In this document: one piece after another, positions 36,244 through 46,110 of the stretch
Layout of the letters: every line of letters starts with the position of its first letter
Numbering within the stretch: the first letter of the stretch is position 1
Assembly: GCA_030425825.1 (NCBI GenBank)
Contig: JAUHZY010000001.1
Coordinates: 1,606,834 to 1,662,365, forward strand
Reading direction: 5' to 3'
Origin: Alphaproteobacteria bacterium
Lineage (GTDB): Bacteria; Pseudomonadota; Alphaproteobacteria; JAUHZY01
DNA: 55,532 nucleotides
Notes under the pieces: model-generated
Database searches by the model: none
Seen by the model: only the letters and a program-made list of their open reading frames with translations
Told to the model about the DNA's origin: nothing
Program-made: the position numbers and the translations under genes

Positions 36244-37258
36244 CCAAACAAAAGCGGCAATACTTGGTTGCCAAGGATTAGAGCTTACGCCTGAAGAAGT
36301 AACCTTCTTCCAGGAAGCACAGCCTTTAGGTTTGATTCTTTTCGCGCGCAATATTGAAAGTACAGCACAGGTTAGTAAGTTAATTGAACAGTTTAAAGAT
36401 GCTGTTACACATCCAGCACCGCTTATTTTAATTGATCAGGAAGGCGGCCGTGTCGCACGCCTTCAGCCACCAAATTGGCGCGCATACCCACCCCTTCAAG
36501 AAGTTGGCAAGCTTTACGAAAAGTCTCCCAAAGACGGTTTAACAGCGGCCTATCTTCATGCTAGGCTTATTGCACAAGAGCTTTATGAGTTGGGCTTCAC
36601 TGTTGATTGTGCCCCTGTATGTGATTTGTTTTTTGAAGATGCGCATGACGTTATCGGTGATCGGTCATATCATAGCAATCCAGAGATTGTCGCGACCCTT
36701 GCAGAGTCTGCTTCTGTTGGTTTTATGGACGGCGGTATATTGCCTGTTATTAAACATATTCCAGGCCATGGGCGTGCGGTGATGGATTCTCATGAAGAGT
36801 TGCCAACGATTGAGACATCGTTGGAAGATTTGCGAGAAACAGATTTCAAACCTTTTAAAGCGCTTGCTGATCTACCTTTTGCAATGACGGCGCATATTAA
36901 ATATTCTGCGATTGATGATAAATGCGCTGCAACGCTTTCTAAGAAAGTCATTGATGAAGTGATTCGTGGAGAAATAGGATTTCATGGTGTTTTAATGACA
37001 GACGCTTTGGATATGAAAGCCTTGGGCGGAACATTTGAAGAAAAAACAAAAGCTGCCGTGGAAGCTGGATGTGATTTGATGCTGCATTGCACGGGTGAAA
37101 TGGATGAAATGATAGAAGTGATGGCGCATGCACCTGACCTGTCAGCAGAATTGTCGGAAAAGATTGCACTATACGAGGATTTGCGTGTATCTTCTTATAA
37201 GCCATGCCAAGTTGATGTGGCGCTTAACTTGCTGAACGAATTATTAGGTGGAGCTTAA
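36230..37258 (+). CDS. nagZ: Beta-N-acetylhexosaminidase NagZ, TTG start
   Basis: Cytosolic glycoside hydrolase family 3 enzyme that removes GlcNAc from anhydro-muropeptides in cell-wall recycling. LGLILFARNIES, LIDQEGGRVARL and KHIPGHG with the following SHEELP are the family signatures; D in LMTDALDMKAL is the predicted nucleophile. The frame opens at a GTG at 36188 without a ribosome-binding site. A TTG at 36230 has AAGGG 7 nt upstream and puts the conserved AAILGCQG at residue 8, so I chose it. About 342 aa. Confidence 0.92.
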   Translation: MPENSQTKAAILGCQGLELTPEEVTFFQEAQPLGLILFARNIESTAQVSKLIEQFKDAVTHPAPLILIDQEGGRVARLQPPNWRAYPPLQEVGKLYEKSPKDGLTAAYLHARLIAQELYELGFTVDCAPVCDLFFEDAHDVIGDRSYHSNPEIVATLAESASVGFMDGGILPVIKHIPGHGRAVMDSHEELPTIETSLEDLRETDFKPFKALADLPFAMTAHIKYSAIDDKCAATLSKKVIDEVIRGEIGFHGVLMTDALDMKALGGTFEEKTKAAVEAGCDLMLHCTGEMDEMIEVMAHAPDLSAELSEKIALYEDLRVSSYKPCQVDVALNLLNELLGGA

Positions 37259-37260
37259 CA

Positions 37261-37419
37261 ATGTCAATAGGAATTTGGCAAATTGTCGTTATCTTGTTTA
37301 TCGTTTTGATGGTCTTTGGTGCGGGAAAGTTACCTCATGTCATGAAGGATTTGGCAAAAGGGATTAAGTCTTTCAAAAAAGGCCTCGCAGAAGACGAAGA
37401 CAATAACGAAAAGTCTTGA
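37261..37419 (+). CDS. tatA: Sec-independent protein translocase TatA (52 aa)
   Basis: Pore-forming subunit of the twin-arginine translocase, which exports folded proteins. The 52-residue product has a short membrane helix (IWQIVVILFIVLMVFG), the FG hinge followed by AGKLPHV, an amphipathic helix (MKDLAKGIKSFKKGLA) and an acidic tail. Its short length makes it easy to miss. It starts 2 bp after the nagZ stop, and tatB follows after 9 bp. In many alphaproteobacteria scpA and scpB separate nagZ from tatA; they are absent here. Confidence 0.94.
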   Translation: MSIGIWQIVVILFIVLMVFGAGKLPHVMKDLAKGIKSFKKGLAEDEDNNEKS

Positions 37420-37428
37420 TAAAGTATC

Positions 37429-37653
37429 ATGTTTGGAATTGGCTGGCTTGAACTTCTTCTTATAACAATCGTTACACTTATTTTTGTTGGACCGAAAGAG
37501 CTACCTTTTGTACTGGGGAAGCTGGGACGGACGCTTCGTCATATCAAAGCCTTTATTTATCGTATGAACCAAAGCCTTGATGAGTTTCTGAGTGACGCAG
37601 AGGCGGCAGAGTTGAAAAAGAAAAGCATAGAAAACCATGACAAAGAACAGTGA
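37429..37653 (+). CDS. tatB: Sec-independent protein translocase TatB
   Basis: Receptor-complex subunit of the twin-arginine translocase, partner of TatC. N-terminal membrane helix IGWLELLLITIVTLIFVGP with the conserved glutamate (E8), then PKELPFVLGKLGR and an amphipathic helix. At 74 residues it is short for TatB (often 120-170 aa), because the C-terminal tail is nearly missing. It overlaps tatC by 17 bp. Confidence 0.92.
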   Translation: MFGIGWLELLLITIVTLIFVGPKELPFVLGKLGRTLRHIKAFIYRMNQSLDEFLSDAEAAELKKKSIENHDKEQ

Positions 37654-38398
37654 AGAAACAACTGAAGATATGACACTGGTCTCGCATTTCGCCGAGCTGC
37701 GTAAGCGCCTTATTTGGTGTAGTGTTTTTTTTATTATTGCGTTTGGTGTTAGTTATTCTTTTTCAGAGTTGGTGATTGATATTTTATCAAAACCATTGGC
37801 AGACCAATATCAAAATGGTGAACATAAACGTCTTATTTTTACCAGTCTAACAGAGCCTTTTCTGACATATCTTAAGTTAAGTCTTTATGCAGGGTTTTTT
37901 CTGACCTTTCCCTTTATCTTATTGCAAATTTGGTTTTTTATAGCGCCAGGACTTTTTGTTGAGGAAAGACAAAAAATAAAGCCTCTTTTATATATGATTC
38001 CTCTTTTGTTTTATATTGGTGGGGCTTTTGCATATTTTTATATTTTCCCATTTGCATGGGAATTTTTTGTCAGCTTTGAAACGGAAGCGGGCGCATTGCC
38101 GATTGAGTTAGAGGCAAAAATAAGCGATTATTTCTCATTGGCGATCAGCTTTATTTTCGCCTTTGGCCTTAGTTTTGAATTACCAGTGGTTATGGTGATT
38201 CTTGGACGGTTCGGGCTTGTTACAAAAGAATTACTAAGAAATAACCGGAAGTATGCATTGATTGTGTCTTTTGTGATGGCAGCTGTGCTTACACCGCCAG
38301 ATGTTTTTAGTCAGATAGGTCTGGCATTGTGTTTGTTAATTTTGTATGAAATATCAATTCACTTTTTGCCAGAGCCGTCAGAAGAAGAGAAAGAGTAA
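37637..38398 (+). CDS. tatC: Sec-independent protein translocase TatC
   Basis: Six-helix membrane protein that recognises twin-arginine signal peptides. The N-terminal [14 protein letters not shown] motif, [31 protein letters not shown] and the C-terminal [19 protein letters not shown] are all characteristic. Length 253 aa is normal. It forms a complete tat operon with tatA and tatB; serS begins 2 bp after the stop. Confidence 0.96.
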   Translation: MTKNSEETTEDMTLVSHFAELRKRLIWCSVFFIIAFGVSYSFSELVIDILSKPLADQYQNGEHKRLIFTSLTEPFLTYLKLSLYAGFFLTFPFILLQIWFFIAPGLFVEERQKIKPLLYMIPLLFYIGGAFAYFYIFPFAWEFFVSFETEAGALPIELEAKISDYFSLAISFIFAFGLSFELPVVMVILGRFGLVTKELLRNNRKYALIVSFVMAAVLTPPDVFSQIGLALCLLILYEISIHFLPEPSEEEKE

Positions 38399-38400
38399 AA

Positions 38401-39675
38401 ATGTTTGATATAAAATGGATTCGCGATCATCCAGAAGACTTTGACAATGCCTTGAAAGAAAGAGGCGTAGAGCCTATTTCCACGTCTGTCTTAGAACTTG
38501 ATGAAAAGAAAAGAAAAAATCAGACAGAATTGCAAACATTACAAAATGACCGCAACACAAAATCAAAAGATATTGGTCGTCTGAAATCACAGGGCGAGAG
38601 CGCAGATGACTTAATGCGTGAAGTCGCGGATATAAAAAATAAAATGACATCACTTGAAGGTGAGGTTGAATCTTTGGGTGTGCAGCTGAAAAGCATGCTC
38701 GCGTCTCTTCCAAATATTTTGAGTGATGATGTACCTTCTGGGAAGAGCGAAGAGGACAATGTAGAGATAAGGTCTTGGGGTGAAGCTTCATCTTTATCTT
38801 TTGATGCAAAAGAGCATTACGAGTTGGGCGAAGCTCTAGGGCTTATGGACTTTGAACGTGCTGCAAAGCTTTCGGGGTCACGCTTCGTTGTTCTTCAAGG
38901 GGGGCTTGCACGGCTGGATCGTGCGCTCACACAATTTATGTTGGATACTCATACATCTGAGTTTGGTTATCTTGAAACACAACCGCCATTTCTGGTTCGT
39001 GATCATGTTTTATTTGGGACGGGTCAGCTTCCCAAGTTTTCGGAGGACCTTTATAAAACAGCCGAAGATCAATGGTTGATTCCAACTGCAGAGGTTCCTT
39101 TAACGAATTTGCATTCAGATGAAATTATTGATGCCGATAATTTGCCATTACGTTTTACGGCCTACACACCGTGTTTTCGATCAGAAGCAGGTGCTGCAGG
39201 GCGAGATACAAAAGGGATGTTGCGTCAGCACCAGTTCATGAAAGTTGAACTTGTCAGTATCGTCAAACAAGAAGACGGTGAGGCCGAGCACGAGCGCATG
39301 ACAAAAGCTGCGGAGACAATCCTGCAGCGACTAGAAATTCCTTATCGCGTGATGCTTCTTTGTTCAGGTGATACAGGATTTTCAGCTAAAAAAACATATG
39401 ATATTGAAGCTTGGTTGCCAGGACAAGGTGAGTATCGTGAAATTTCAAGCTGTTCTTATTGTGGTGATTTTCAGGCGCGTCGTATGAAAATGCGTTATCG
39501 CGAGAAAGACCAAAAACAAACAATATATGCCCATACATTAAACGGTTCTGGGCTTGCGCTTGGGCGTACATTAATTGCGGTGATGGAAAACTATCAACAA
39601 GAAGATGGCAGCATCTTAGTTCCAGAAGTTTTAAAACCTTATATGGGTGGATTGGATAAAATATGCGCATCTTAG
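38401..39675 (+). CDS. serS: Seryl-tRNA synthetase
   Basis: Class II aminoacyl-tRNA synthetase for serine and selenocysteine tRNAs. The N-terminal coiled-coil tRNA-binding arm (about 28-105) precedes the class II core: motif 2 [21 protein letters not shown] and motif 3 [17 protein letters not shown], each given in part. [15 protein letters not shown] is a typical serS segment. Length 424 aa. It overlaps surE by 13 bp. Confidence 0.96.
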   Translation: MFDIKWIRDHPEDFDNALKERGVEPISTSVLELDEKKRKNQTELQTLQNDRNTKSKDIGRLKSQGESADDLMREVADIKNKMTSLEGEVESLGVQLKSMLASLPNILSDDVPSGKSEEDNVEIRSWGEASSLSFDAKEHYELGEALGLMDFERAAKLSGSRFVVLQGGLARLDRALTQFMLDTHTSEFGYLETQPPFLVRDHVLFGTGQLPKFSEDLYKTAEDQWLIPTAEVPLTNLHSDEIIDADNLPLRFTAYTPCFRSEAGAAGRDTKGMLRQHQFMKVELVSIVKQEDGEAEHERMTKAAETILQRLEIPYRVMLLCSGDTGFSAKKTYDIEAWLPGQGEYREISSCSYCGDFQARRMKMRYREKDQKQTIYAHTLNGSGLALGRTLIAVMENYQQEDGSILVPEVLKPYMGGLDKICAS

Positions 39676-40424
39676 TGACAAATGATGATGGTATTCATGC
39701 AGTAGGCATAAGTGTTCTTGAGGAAATTGCAAAAGACATTAGCGATGATGTTTGGGTCTCGTCTCCTGATCGTCAAAATAGCGCGATGAGTCGTGCCATT
39801 AGCATCAAGCGTCCTTTAAGTGTTGATCACTATGGACAAAACAGATATGCGATTGATGGTACACCTGCTGATTCTGTTTTTTGTGCACTTCAGGGTTTTT
39901 TGAAAGATAATCGTCCTGATCTTGTGTTGTCAGGCGTGAACGAAGGAAGTAATTTAGCAGGAGATGTTTCTTGTTCTGGAACAGTTGGTGCGGCACTTGA
40001 ATCTTTTGGTTATGGCGTTCCTGCAATGGCCTTAAGTCTGCGCTATGAGCATGGTATGGAAATGCAGTGGGAGACTGCCCGCCATTTTGGTGCAAAGGTT
40101 GTGAAAGAGCTTTTGAAGACAGATCTTTACAAGCAGTCTGTCATGAACATTAACTTTCCGAATTTACCTGTTGATGAGGTGAAGGGTGTTCGTTTAGCAC
40201 ACCAAAGTTCGCGCGAATGTTATGATGATATCAAAGAGATTGTGGCACCTTATCAAAAAACATATTACTGGCGACGTGGTGTGAGTGTTTTAGATGGTGA
40301 TAATCATAATAATTCTGATGAATATTGGTTGCATGAAGGATATGTTGTCGTCACACCTTTAAAGCCAGATTTAACAGACTATACGGTATTAGAAAAAATG
40401 AAAAAGGAGATGATACTGTCATGA
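39663..40424 (+). CDS. surE: 5'-nucleotidase SurE
   Basis: Metal-dependent nucleoside 5'-monophosphate phosphatase, a survival protein in stationary phase. The N-terminal metal motif is [17 protein letters not shown] appears as [24 protein letters not shown] and YSGTVGAA-like [10 protein letters not shown] follow. Length 253 aa is normal. The start overlaps serS by 13 bp, and the stop overlaps ppiD by ATGA. pcm, a frequent downstream neighbour, is absent. Confidence 0.95.
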   Translation: MRILVTNDDGIHAVGISVLEEIAKDISDDVWVSSPDRQNSAMSRAISIKRPLSVDHYGQNRYAIDGTPADSVFCALQGFLKDNRPDLVLSGVNEGSNLAGDVSCSGTVGAALESFGYGVPAMALSLRYEHGMEMQWETARHFGAKVVKELLKTDLYKQSVMNINFPNLPVDEVKGVRLAHQSSRECYDDIKEIVAPYQKTYYWRRGVSVLDGDNHNNSDEYWLHEGYVVVTPLKPDLTDYTVLEKMKKEMILS

Positions 40425-42295
40425 TGCAGTTTATCAACGATAGAGCAGCCTCGGTTTTTGTGAAAATCCTTTTTGTTCTTTTGATTCTTAGCTTTGGTGT
40501 TTGGGGTGTCGCAGATATGGTGCTTGACCGTGGTGGCAGTTCTAGTGTTGCGAAGGTTGGTGACATTGAAATTTCCCAGTATGACTTTAGACAGCGCTTG
40601 TCAAAATCTTTCCAAGGGTTTCGCAGTTTGGAAGAAATGTTTGGCAAACAAATGGCTTTCCCGCGTCAGGCTTTGACTGACAATGTTCTTCAAGCCATGA
40701 TTGATGAAGCGGCGCTGAAGCTTTTCGTAAAAGACCTTAATCTCCAAGTGCATCAAGATGTTATCAAAGATGAGTTGAAGAAACTGTCTATTTTCCAAGG
40801 TGAGAATGGGAAATTTAGTTTAGAAAAATATAAAAAATATGTAGAGCGCTCGCCTTATATCGAAAAGCAAGTCATAAGCTCGTTAACAGCTGAGCTTTTA
40901 GAGCGCCAGGTACAATCTATTTTTGATGTTGTGATTACACCACCAATGAAGGTTGTTGAGTTGCTCAGTCAAAAATCCCTTGAGAAACGTTCCGTGCAAT
41001 ATGCTCATATTGTGCATAAAGCGAAAGACATAAAAACACCAAACGATGATGTTTTAGAGGCTTTTTATCATAATAATTCTTTTGATTTTCTTTCCCCAGA
41101 AAAAAGGATTATGACATACATAACAATTTCAAAAGAAAAGATGGCGAAAGACTTCTCATTATCTGATAGCGAGATGAAAGAGATATACCTGGCGCGTGAT
41201 GACCTTTTTGGCACGCCAGAAAAAAGAGAACTGACACAGTTTGTTGCAAAAAATAAAGCGCAAGGGCTAAAGCTTTATGAGTATTTATCATCAGGGAAAT
41301 CCATTGCAGATGCTGAGAATGAGTTTGGTATACGCTCTTCCAATCTTGGTTTTATGGAAGCAGGGAAACTTAATGATGATGTTGCTCAAGCTGTTTTTCT
41401 TCTTGAAAAAGGTGAGGTCACTTTGCCGATTAAAACACCATTTGGTTTTCATGTGTTGAAAGTAGGGAAAATCAAAAAGAAGGTTAAGAAACCGTTTGCA
41501 AAAGTCAAAAAAGAACTGAGATCAATTTTGGAAAAAGAACTTTTGATCGAATCTGTGATAGAGCTTACAAATACAGTTGATGAAGCAATTAATCTAGGGG
41601 ATGATTTAGAAACGGTTGCTACACAATATGGGTTGGATATTAAACAAGCTGTTACAATCAAGAAAGACCAGAAGAAGCTACCTCAAGGTCTTAACGATAA
41701 GCTTGTTGAAACGATTTTTCTATCAGAAGAAGGTGAGTTGGTACCTTTAACAGAAATGAAGAATGGAGACTATGTTGCTGTGCGCCTTGATCAAGTTATA
41801 ACGCCGCAACCATATCCATTTAACACAGTTAAAAAGAAAGTTTTAAAACGTTGGAAAGAACAAGAAGCAATGGAAAAAAGCCGTGTGCTTGCTTCTTCTT
41901 TGTTAAGTCGCTTGCGCAAAGATTCTCTGGATTTTGTAGAAGCAGCGAAGAAAGAAAGCTTGAAAGTGCATAAAACACGGCCCTTTTTTGTTGATTCAAA
42001 ACAAAAGAACTTTACAGAAGAGCAAGTGCGTGTAATTTTCTCTCTGACGTCAGAATCACCTTATGTTTTGCTTGATGACGCTGAGACAGGAAAGGGTTAT
42101 TTTCTTGTTAAACTAGATAAGGTTATTGCCAGAGATAAGCCTGCTGTTCAGGCGCAAACAGATAAAATGACAGCAGCTTTAAGTAAAGAGTTTAAAGAGC
42201 AAGCGAGGCAGTCATTATTAGCCGAGCTACGCAACACATATGGCGTGAAGGTATATCCAAAAATGGTTGATCAAATTGCAGAAACGATGAACTAA
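40421..42295 (+). CDS. ppiD: Periplasmic peptidyl-prolyl isomerase / chaperone, PpiD/SurA-like
   Basis: Membrane-anchored folding factor acting on exported proteins near the Sec translocon. A short cytoplasmic start is followed by a membrane anchor (VFVKILFVLLILSFGVWGVADMVL), a SurA/PpiD N-terminal chaperone domain, and a parvulin-type domain (about 210-360, with GELTLPIKTPFGFHVL-like GEVTLPIKTPFGFHVLKV). A second degenerate rotamase-like part and a helical tail follow. The 624-residue length fits PpiD. The stop interlocks with the convergent YciI gene (CTAA, 42292-42295). Confidence 0.88.
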   Translation: MMQFINDRAASVFVKILFVLLILSFGVWGVADMVLDRGGSSSVAKVGDIEISQYDFRQRLSKSFQGFRSLEEMFGKQMAFPRQALTDNVLQAMIDEAALKLFVKDLNLQVHQDVIKDELKKLSIFQGENGKFSLEKYKKYVERSPYIEKQVISSLTAELLERQVQSIFDVVITPPMKVVELLSQKSLEKRSVQYAHIVHKAKDIKTPNDDVLEAFYHNNSFDFLSPEKRIMTYITISKEKMAKDFSLSDSEMKEIYLARDDLFGTPEKRELTQFVAKNKAQGLKLYEYLSSGKSIADAENEFGIRSSNLGFMEAGKLNDDVAQAVFLLEKGEVTLPIKTPFGFHVLKVGKIKKKVKKPFAKVKKELRSILEKELLIESVIELTNTVDEAINLGDDLETVATQYGLDIKQAVTIKKDQKKLPQGLNDKLVETIFLSEEGELVPLTEMKNGDYVAVRLDQVITPQPYPFNTVKKKVLKRWKEQEAMEKSRVLASSLLSRLRKDSLDFVEAAKKESLKVHKTRPFFVDSKQKNFTEEQVRVIFSLTSESPYVLLDDAETGKGYFLVKLDKVIARDKPAVQAQTDKMTAALSKEFKEQARQSLLAELRNTYGVKVYPKMVDQIAETMN

Positions 42296-42576
42296 CGCCT
42301 TCTGATGAACCCTGTAATGACGCATTCACCCCAGATGCCATTGACCGTGTAGGGATCTTTTTTGTTAAAGCTCTCGACAGTTTGACGGTCTTTAGCTTCC
42401 ACAATGATCAGGCTGCCTTTTAACGTTTCGCCATCATCTTCTGTATACGGCCCTGCGACTTCGATATTGATATCTTTACCGTTCTCTTCGGCCAGATAAG
42501 CTTTGTGGTCCTCAAAGAATTGCTCACGTTTCACAGTGCCGTCAGGCGCGTCAAAACAACTAATGACAAATAACAT
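42292..42576 (-). CDS. YciI family protein
   Basis: Small ferredoxin-like protein of the YciI family. Members have a conserved His-Asp pair and are suspected enzymes or chlorobenzene-degradation relatives, but their role in most bacteria is unknown. MLFVISCFDAPD, the H in FFEDHKAYL and the GECVITGF ending match the family. Length 94 aa. It is the last gene of the ccmF-ccmG-parE-pfkB run and starts 1 bp after the kinase gene ends. Confidence 0.85.
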   Translation of the reverse strand: MLFVISCFDAPDGTVKREQFFEDHKAYLAEENGKDINIEVAGPYTEDDGETLKGSLIIVEAKDRQTVESFNKKDPYTVNGIWGECVITGFIRRR

Positions 42577-42577
42577 T

Positions 42578-43579
42578 TTAAACTTTTCCTGATATAATAA
42601 GGTCTGAGAGTTTTACCTCGGGACGCGCACCAATATGCCCAATAACTTCTGCTGCGGCAATGCTGCCAATACGTGCCGATTGTTTTGTTGTATAGCCATG
42701 TGAAAGGCCGTAAAGAAACCCTGAAGCATATAAATCGCCCGCACCGGTTTTATCAACAACATTCGAAACTTTTTCAGGTGAAACTTCATAAAGATTTGTT
42801 TCATCAATGATGATAGATCCTTTGTCTCCTTTTGTAATAGCAAATATTTGTGCTTTTCTACTGTTTTCACGGCGAATTTCTTCAACCGCGGCATCTAGTG
42901 TTTTTACTTGGAAAAGCGCTTGAGCCTCAAGCTCATTTGCTAGAACAATATCCGCGAAGTCCATAGCCATATCCATAAAATCGTCACGGTGTCGGTCAAC
43001 ACAAAGAGGGTCAGAAAGTGTGATAGCTATTTTTGTGTTACTTTCTTGAGCGATCTTCATGATTTCAAAGCATGCTTCTCGTGCAGAGGGCGAGTCGAAA
43101 AGATAACCTTCTAAGAAAACAATTTTAGCCTGTTGGACCATCTTAAAGTCAATGTCATCTTTAGATAACTCAACTGCGACACCGAGAAATGTTGCCATTG
43201 TTCTTTCTGCATCAGGTGTGATGAAAACAAAGCTTCTTGCCGTTCCATTTTCTCCTGTGCTAAGGGGTGTGTTGTAAATTGCACCTGTCGATTTGAGAGA
43301 AGAAGAAAAGGTTTTTCCGTGTTCATCTTCTTTACATTTCCCAATAAAAGAAGTGCTGCCGCCTAGTGAGGCAATTCCCGCAGTCGTGTTTGCAACGGAC
43401 CCACCTGACTTTTCTTGTTTATCTTTTAACATATCATAGAAAATATTTGCTTCTGCCTCAGGAATTAAGGTCATCGTTCCTTTTTGTAAGCCAAGCTCTT
43501 TTAACAACTCATCATCGGCATGACCAAGAATATCAACGATTGCGCTTCCTATTCCAACAACATCAAATTTCTTATCCAT
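42578..43579 (-). CDS. PfkB-family carbohydrate/nucleoside kinase, adenosine kinase-like
   Basis: Ribokinase-family ATP-dependent kinase; most alphaproteobacterial proteins with this N-terminus (DVVGIGSAIVDILGHADD) are annotated as adenosine kinase. The signature motif with catalytic aspartate is VVDKTGAGDLYASGFLYG near the C-terminus; SGGSVANTTAGIASLGG is the substrate-binding N-terminal motif. Length 333 aa is normal. A sugar substrate cannot be excluded. One base is shared with the parE stop (TAATG). Confidence 0.85.
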   Translation of the reverse strand: MDKKFDVVGIGSAIVDILGHADDELLKELGLQKGTMTLIPEAEANIFYDMLKDKQEKSGGSVANTTAGIASLGGSTSFIGKCKEDEHGKTFSSSLKSTGAIYNTPLSTGENGTARSFVFITPDAERTMATFLGVAVELSKDDIDFKMVQQAKIVFLEGYLFDSPSAREACFEIMKIAQESNTKIAITLSDPLCVDRHRDDFMDMAMDFADIVLANELEAQALFQVKTLDAAVEEIRRENSRKAQIFAITKGDKGSIIIDETNLYEVSPEKVSNVVDKTGAGDLYASGFLYGLSHGYTTKQSARIGSIAAAEVIGHIGARPEVKLSDLIISGKV

Positions 43580-45561
43580 TAGACATCTATCTCCTTCACA
43601 AATTTAGCGTTTTCTTGGATATAGGCCATGCGCGTCTCTGCCTTCTTACCCATAAGATTATCAACAAAAGTAATCAGATGCGCAGCTTCTTCTGGTTCAT
43701 TTTTCATAGACGGGATTTTAACTTGTATTAACCGCCTTGTTTTTGGGTTCATTGTTGTTTCTTTGAGTTGTGCTGGGCGCATTTCTCCCAGACCTTTGAA
43801 ACGCGATATGTCAACTTTCTTAGCGCTTTTGAATTCTGTTTTTAAAAGTTTTTCACGCGCATCATCATCATTAGCATAAAAGACCTTGTCCCCGTGTGAC
43901 AGGCGGTATAGAGGTGGAACCGCTAGATATAAATGCCCTTCACGAATGAGACTTGGCATTTTTTGGTAGAAAAACGTCATTAAAAGAGCCGCAATATGAG
44001 CGCCATCAACATCAGCATCTGTCATAATAATAACTTTTTCATAGCGCAGCTTTGTAACATCAAACTCTTTTCCAAAGCCACAACCAAGAGCTTGTCCAAG
44101 ATCTTTGATTTCTTGATTGGCTTTCATCTTATCATCTGTTGCGCTGGCAACATTTAAGATTTTACCACGTAGTGGAAGGATCGCTTGTGTTTCACGGTTT
44201 CTAGCTTGTTTTGCAGACCCACCAGCCGAGTCTCCCTCAACGATGAATATCTCGGTTCCTTCAGCATTTTCGCGCGAACAATCAGAAAGCTTACCGGGAA
44301 GCTGTAAACGCCTTGTTGCTGTCTGACGTTTCATGTCTTTTTTTGCTCGGCGCCTTTTTCGTTCTTCCGCGCGCTCAATTAATGTATCAAGCAGCAAGGC
44401 AGATGAGTTTGGGTGGTCACTTAAAAACAAATCAAACCTGTCTTTAATGGTTGATTCGACAATTTTGGCAGCTGATGCAGATGTTAGTTTTTCTTTTGTT
44501 TGTCCCTGGAACTCAGGATTGGGGACAAAAACAGATAAAACGATGCAAATACCAGAGGCAATGTCTTCAGAGGTAATTTGTGCCGCTTTCTTATTGCTAG
44601 AGAGCTCACCATATTCTCGGATACTTTTTAGTAAAGCACGTCTTAGGCCGACTTCATGTGTTCCACCAAGAGGTGTTGGAATTGTATTACAGTAATATTC
44701 TGTTAAACCATCCCCATGTTCCAACCATGCAAGCGCCCACTCAACTTTGTGCGCATCCTCTGCTTCCGCTAGACCTGCAAAGCTTTGGCCAATCAACATA
44801 TCTTTATTTTCAAGATAAGATGTTAAATAATCAGCCAGTCCGTTGGGAAAATGAAAAGCCTCCTTTTGAGGGATATTGTTTTTCTTTGCAAGCGCCTCAG
44901 AACATTGCCAACGAATTTCAACGCCACGAAACAAATAGGCTTTTGACTTTGCCATTTGTAAGAGTTTTTTAGGATCAAATACGGGGCTTGGGAAAATTGT
45001 TTCATCAGGCTTAAAGGTTACAGATGTGCCGCGGCGATTTGTGATGGCACCTTTATTTTCAATTTTTGATGTTGGAATACCACGACTATATGTTTGTGTC
45101 CAAAGTGTTTTGTCACGAACGATTTCAACTTTTAACTCTTCTGAAAGTGCATTGACAACAGAGATGCCAACGCCGTGAAGGCCACCAGAAGTTTGGTATG
45201 CTTTGTTGCTAAACTTTCCCCCTGCGTGCAGTGTTGTTAAGATCACTTCTAAAGCAGATTTGTCTTTAAATTTTGGGTGAGGGCCAACCGGAATGCCTCG
45301 TCCATTATCACTGATGGTGATGGCGTTATTATCATCCAGTTTTATTTCGATACGGGTCGCATGCCCTGCAACAGCTTCATCCATTGAGTTGTCAAGAACC
45401 TCGGCAACAAGATGGTGAAGGCCTGACTCGCCCGTATTCCCAATGTACATTCCTGGTCTTTTGCGGACAGGTTCTAGGCCTTCCAAGACTTCAATATCAT
45501 TTGCCGAGTAGGAATCCTCAGCTTTTTGTTGCGTGGGAGAGCTTTCAAAAAGATCAGACAT
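43579..45561 (-). CDS. parE: DNA topoisomerase IV subunit B
   Basis: ATPase subunit of topoisomerase IV, which separates linked daughter chromosomes. GHKL ATPase motifs are EVLDNSMDEAVAGHA, DNGRGIPV and SGGLHGVGISVVNALS. The TOPRIM domain has EGDSAGGSAKQARNR and MTDADVDGAHIAAL. At 660 residues, with no long C-terminal insertion, and HAGGKFSNKAYQTSGG in the ATPase domain, it fits ParE better than GyrB. parC is not adjacent. It follows ccmG by 3 bp, an unusual partner. Confidence 0.9.
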   Translation of the reverse strand: MSDLFESSPTQQKAEDSYSANDIEVLEGLEPVRKRPGMYIGNTGESGLHHLVAEVLDNSMDEAVAGHATRIEIKLDDNNAITISDNGRGIPVGPHPKFKDKSALEVILTTLHAGGKFSNKAYQTSGGLHGVGISVVNALSEELKVEIVRDKTLWTQTYSRGIPTSKIENKGAITNRRGTSVTFKPDETIFPSPVFDPKKLLQMAKSKAYLFRGVEIRWQCSEALAKKNNIPQKEAFHFPNGLADYLTSYLENKDMLIGQSFAGLAEAEDAHKVEWALAWLEHGDGLTEYYCNTIPTPLGGTHEVGLRRALLKSIREYGELSSNKKAAQITSEDIASGICIVLSVFVPNPEFQGQTKEKLTSASAAKIVESTIKDRFDLFLSDHPNSSALLLDTLIERAEERKRRRAKKDMKRQTATRRLQLPGKLSDCSRENAEGTEIFIVEGDSAGGSAKQARNRETQAILPLRGKILNVASATDDKMKANQEIKDLGQALGCGFGKEFDVTKLRYEKVIIMTDADVDGAHIAALLMTFFYQKMPSLIREGHLYLAVPPLYRLSHGDKVFYANDDDAREKLLKTEFKSAKKVDISRFKGLGEMRPAQLKETTMNPKTRRLIQVKIPSMKNEPEEAAHLITFVDNLMGKKAETRMAYIQENAKFVKEIDV

Positions 45562-45564
45562 ATT

Positions 45565-46110
45565 TTATTTGTTACCTTTTTCTAAACGTTTTATCAGAGG
45601 GAGAATATTTTGATTAACAATATCTGCCGTTAATGGACCCGCCCAACGAAATCTGATCACACCATTTCGGTCAATGACAAATGTTTCGGGAAGGCCGTAA
45701 AGCCCCCAAGCAACCATCGAGCGACCAGTATCATCTTTGAGAGTGATTTTATACGGATTTCCATCTTTTGCAAACCAAGATACAACATCTGCGTATTTAT
45801 CTTTCATATTGATGCCGTATATAGGCACACCACGCTGTGCAAGCGAAAGAAGTATAGGGTGCTCAGCCTTGCAGGGCGTACACCATGATGCAAAGAAGTT
45901 CACAAGAGCGATTTCGCCAGAAAAATCATGATTTGAATATGTTTTTTTGCCATCAAGAGTTTGTAATTTAAAGGTGGGTATTTTTTTGTTTTCCAGCGAC
46001 GGGATTGTGCGTGCAGCTGTTGAGTCATTTGTTAATTGATAAAGCAACACGGTACAAAGAACCGCTATTATTGCGGTAGGAATGAACAGAACATATAATT
46101 TTTTCATCAT
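45565..46110 (-). CDS. ccmG: Thiol:disulfide interchange protein CcmG/DsbE
   Basis: Membrane-anchored periplasmic thioredoxin that reduces apocytochrome c for heme attachment. An N-terminal signal anchor (about 3-25) precedes a thioredoxin fold with active site WCTPC and the cis-proline segment YGLPETFVID. The glutamate in CKAEHP is typical of CcmG. Length 181 aa is normal. The start overlaps the ccmF stop by ATGA. A second ATG one codon later is equally possible. ccmH does not follow. Confidence 0.92.
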   Translation of the reverse strand: MMKKLYVLFIPTAIIAVLCTVLLYQLTNDSTAARTIPSLENKKIPTFKLQTLDGKKTYSNHDFSGEIALVNFFASWCTPCKAEHPILLSLAQRGVPIYGINMKDKYADVVSWFAKDGNPYKITLKDDTGRSMVAWGLYGLPETFVIDRNGVIRFRWAGPLTADIVNQNILPLIKRLEKGNK

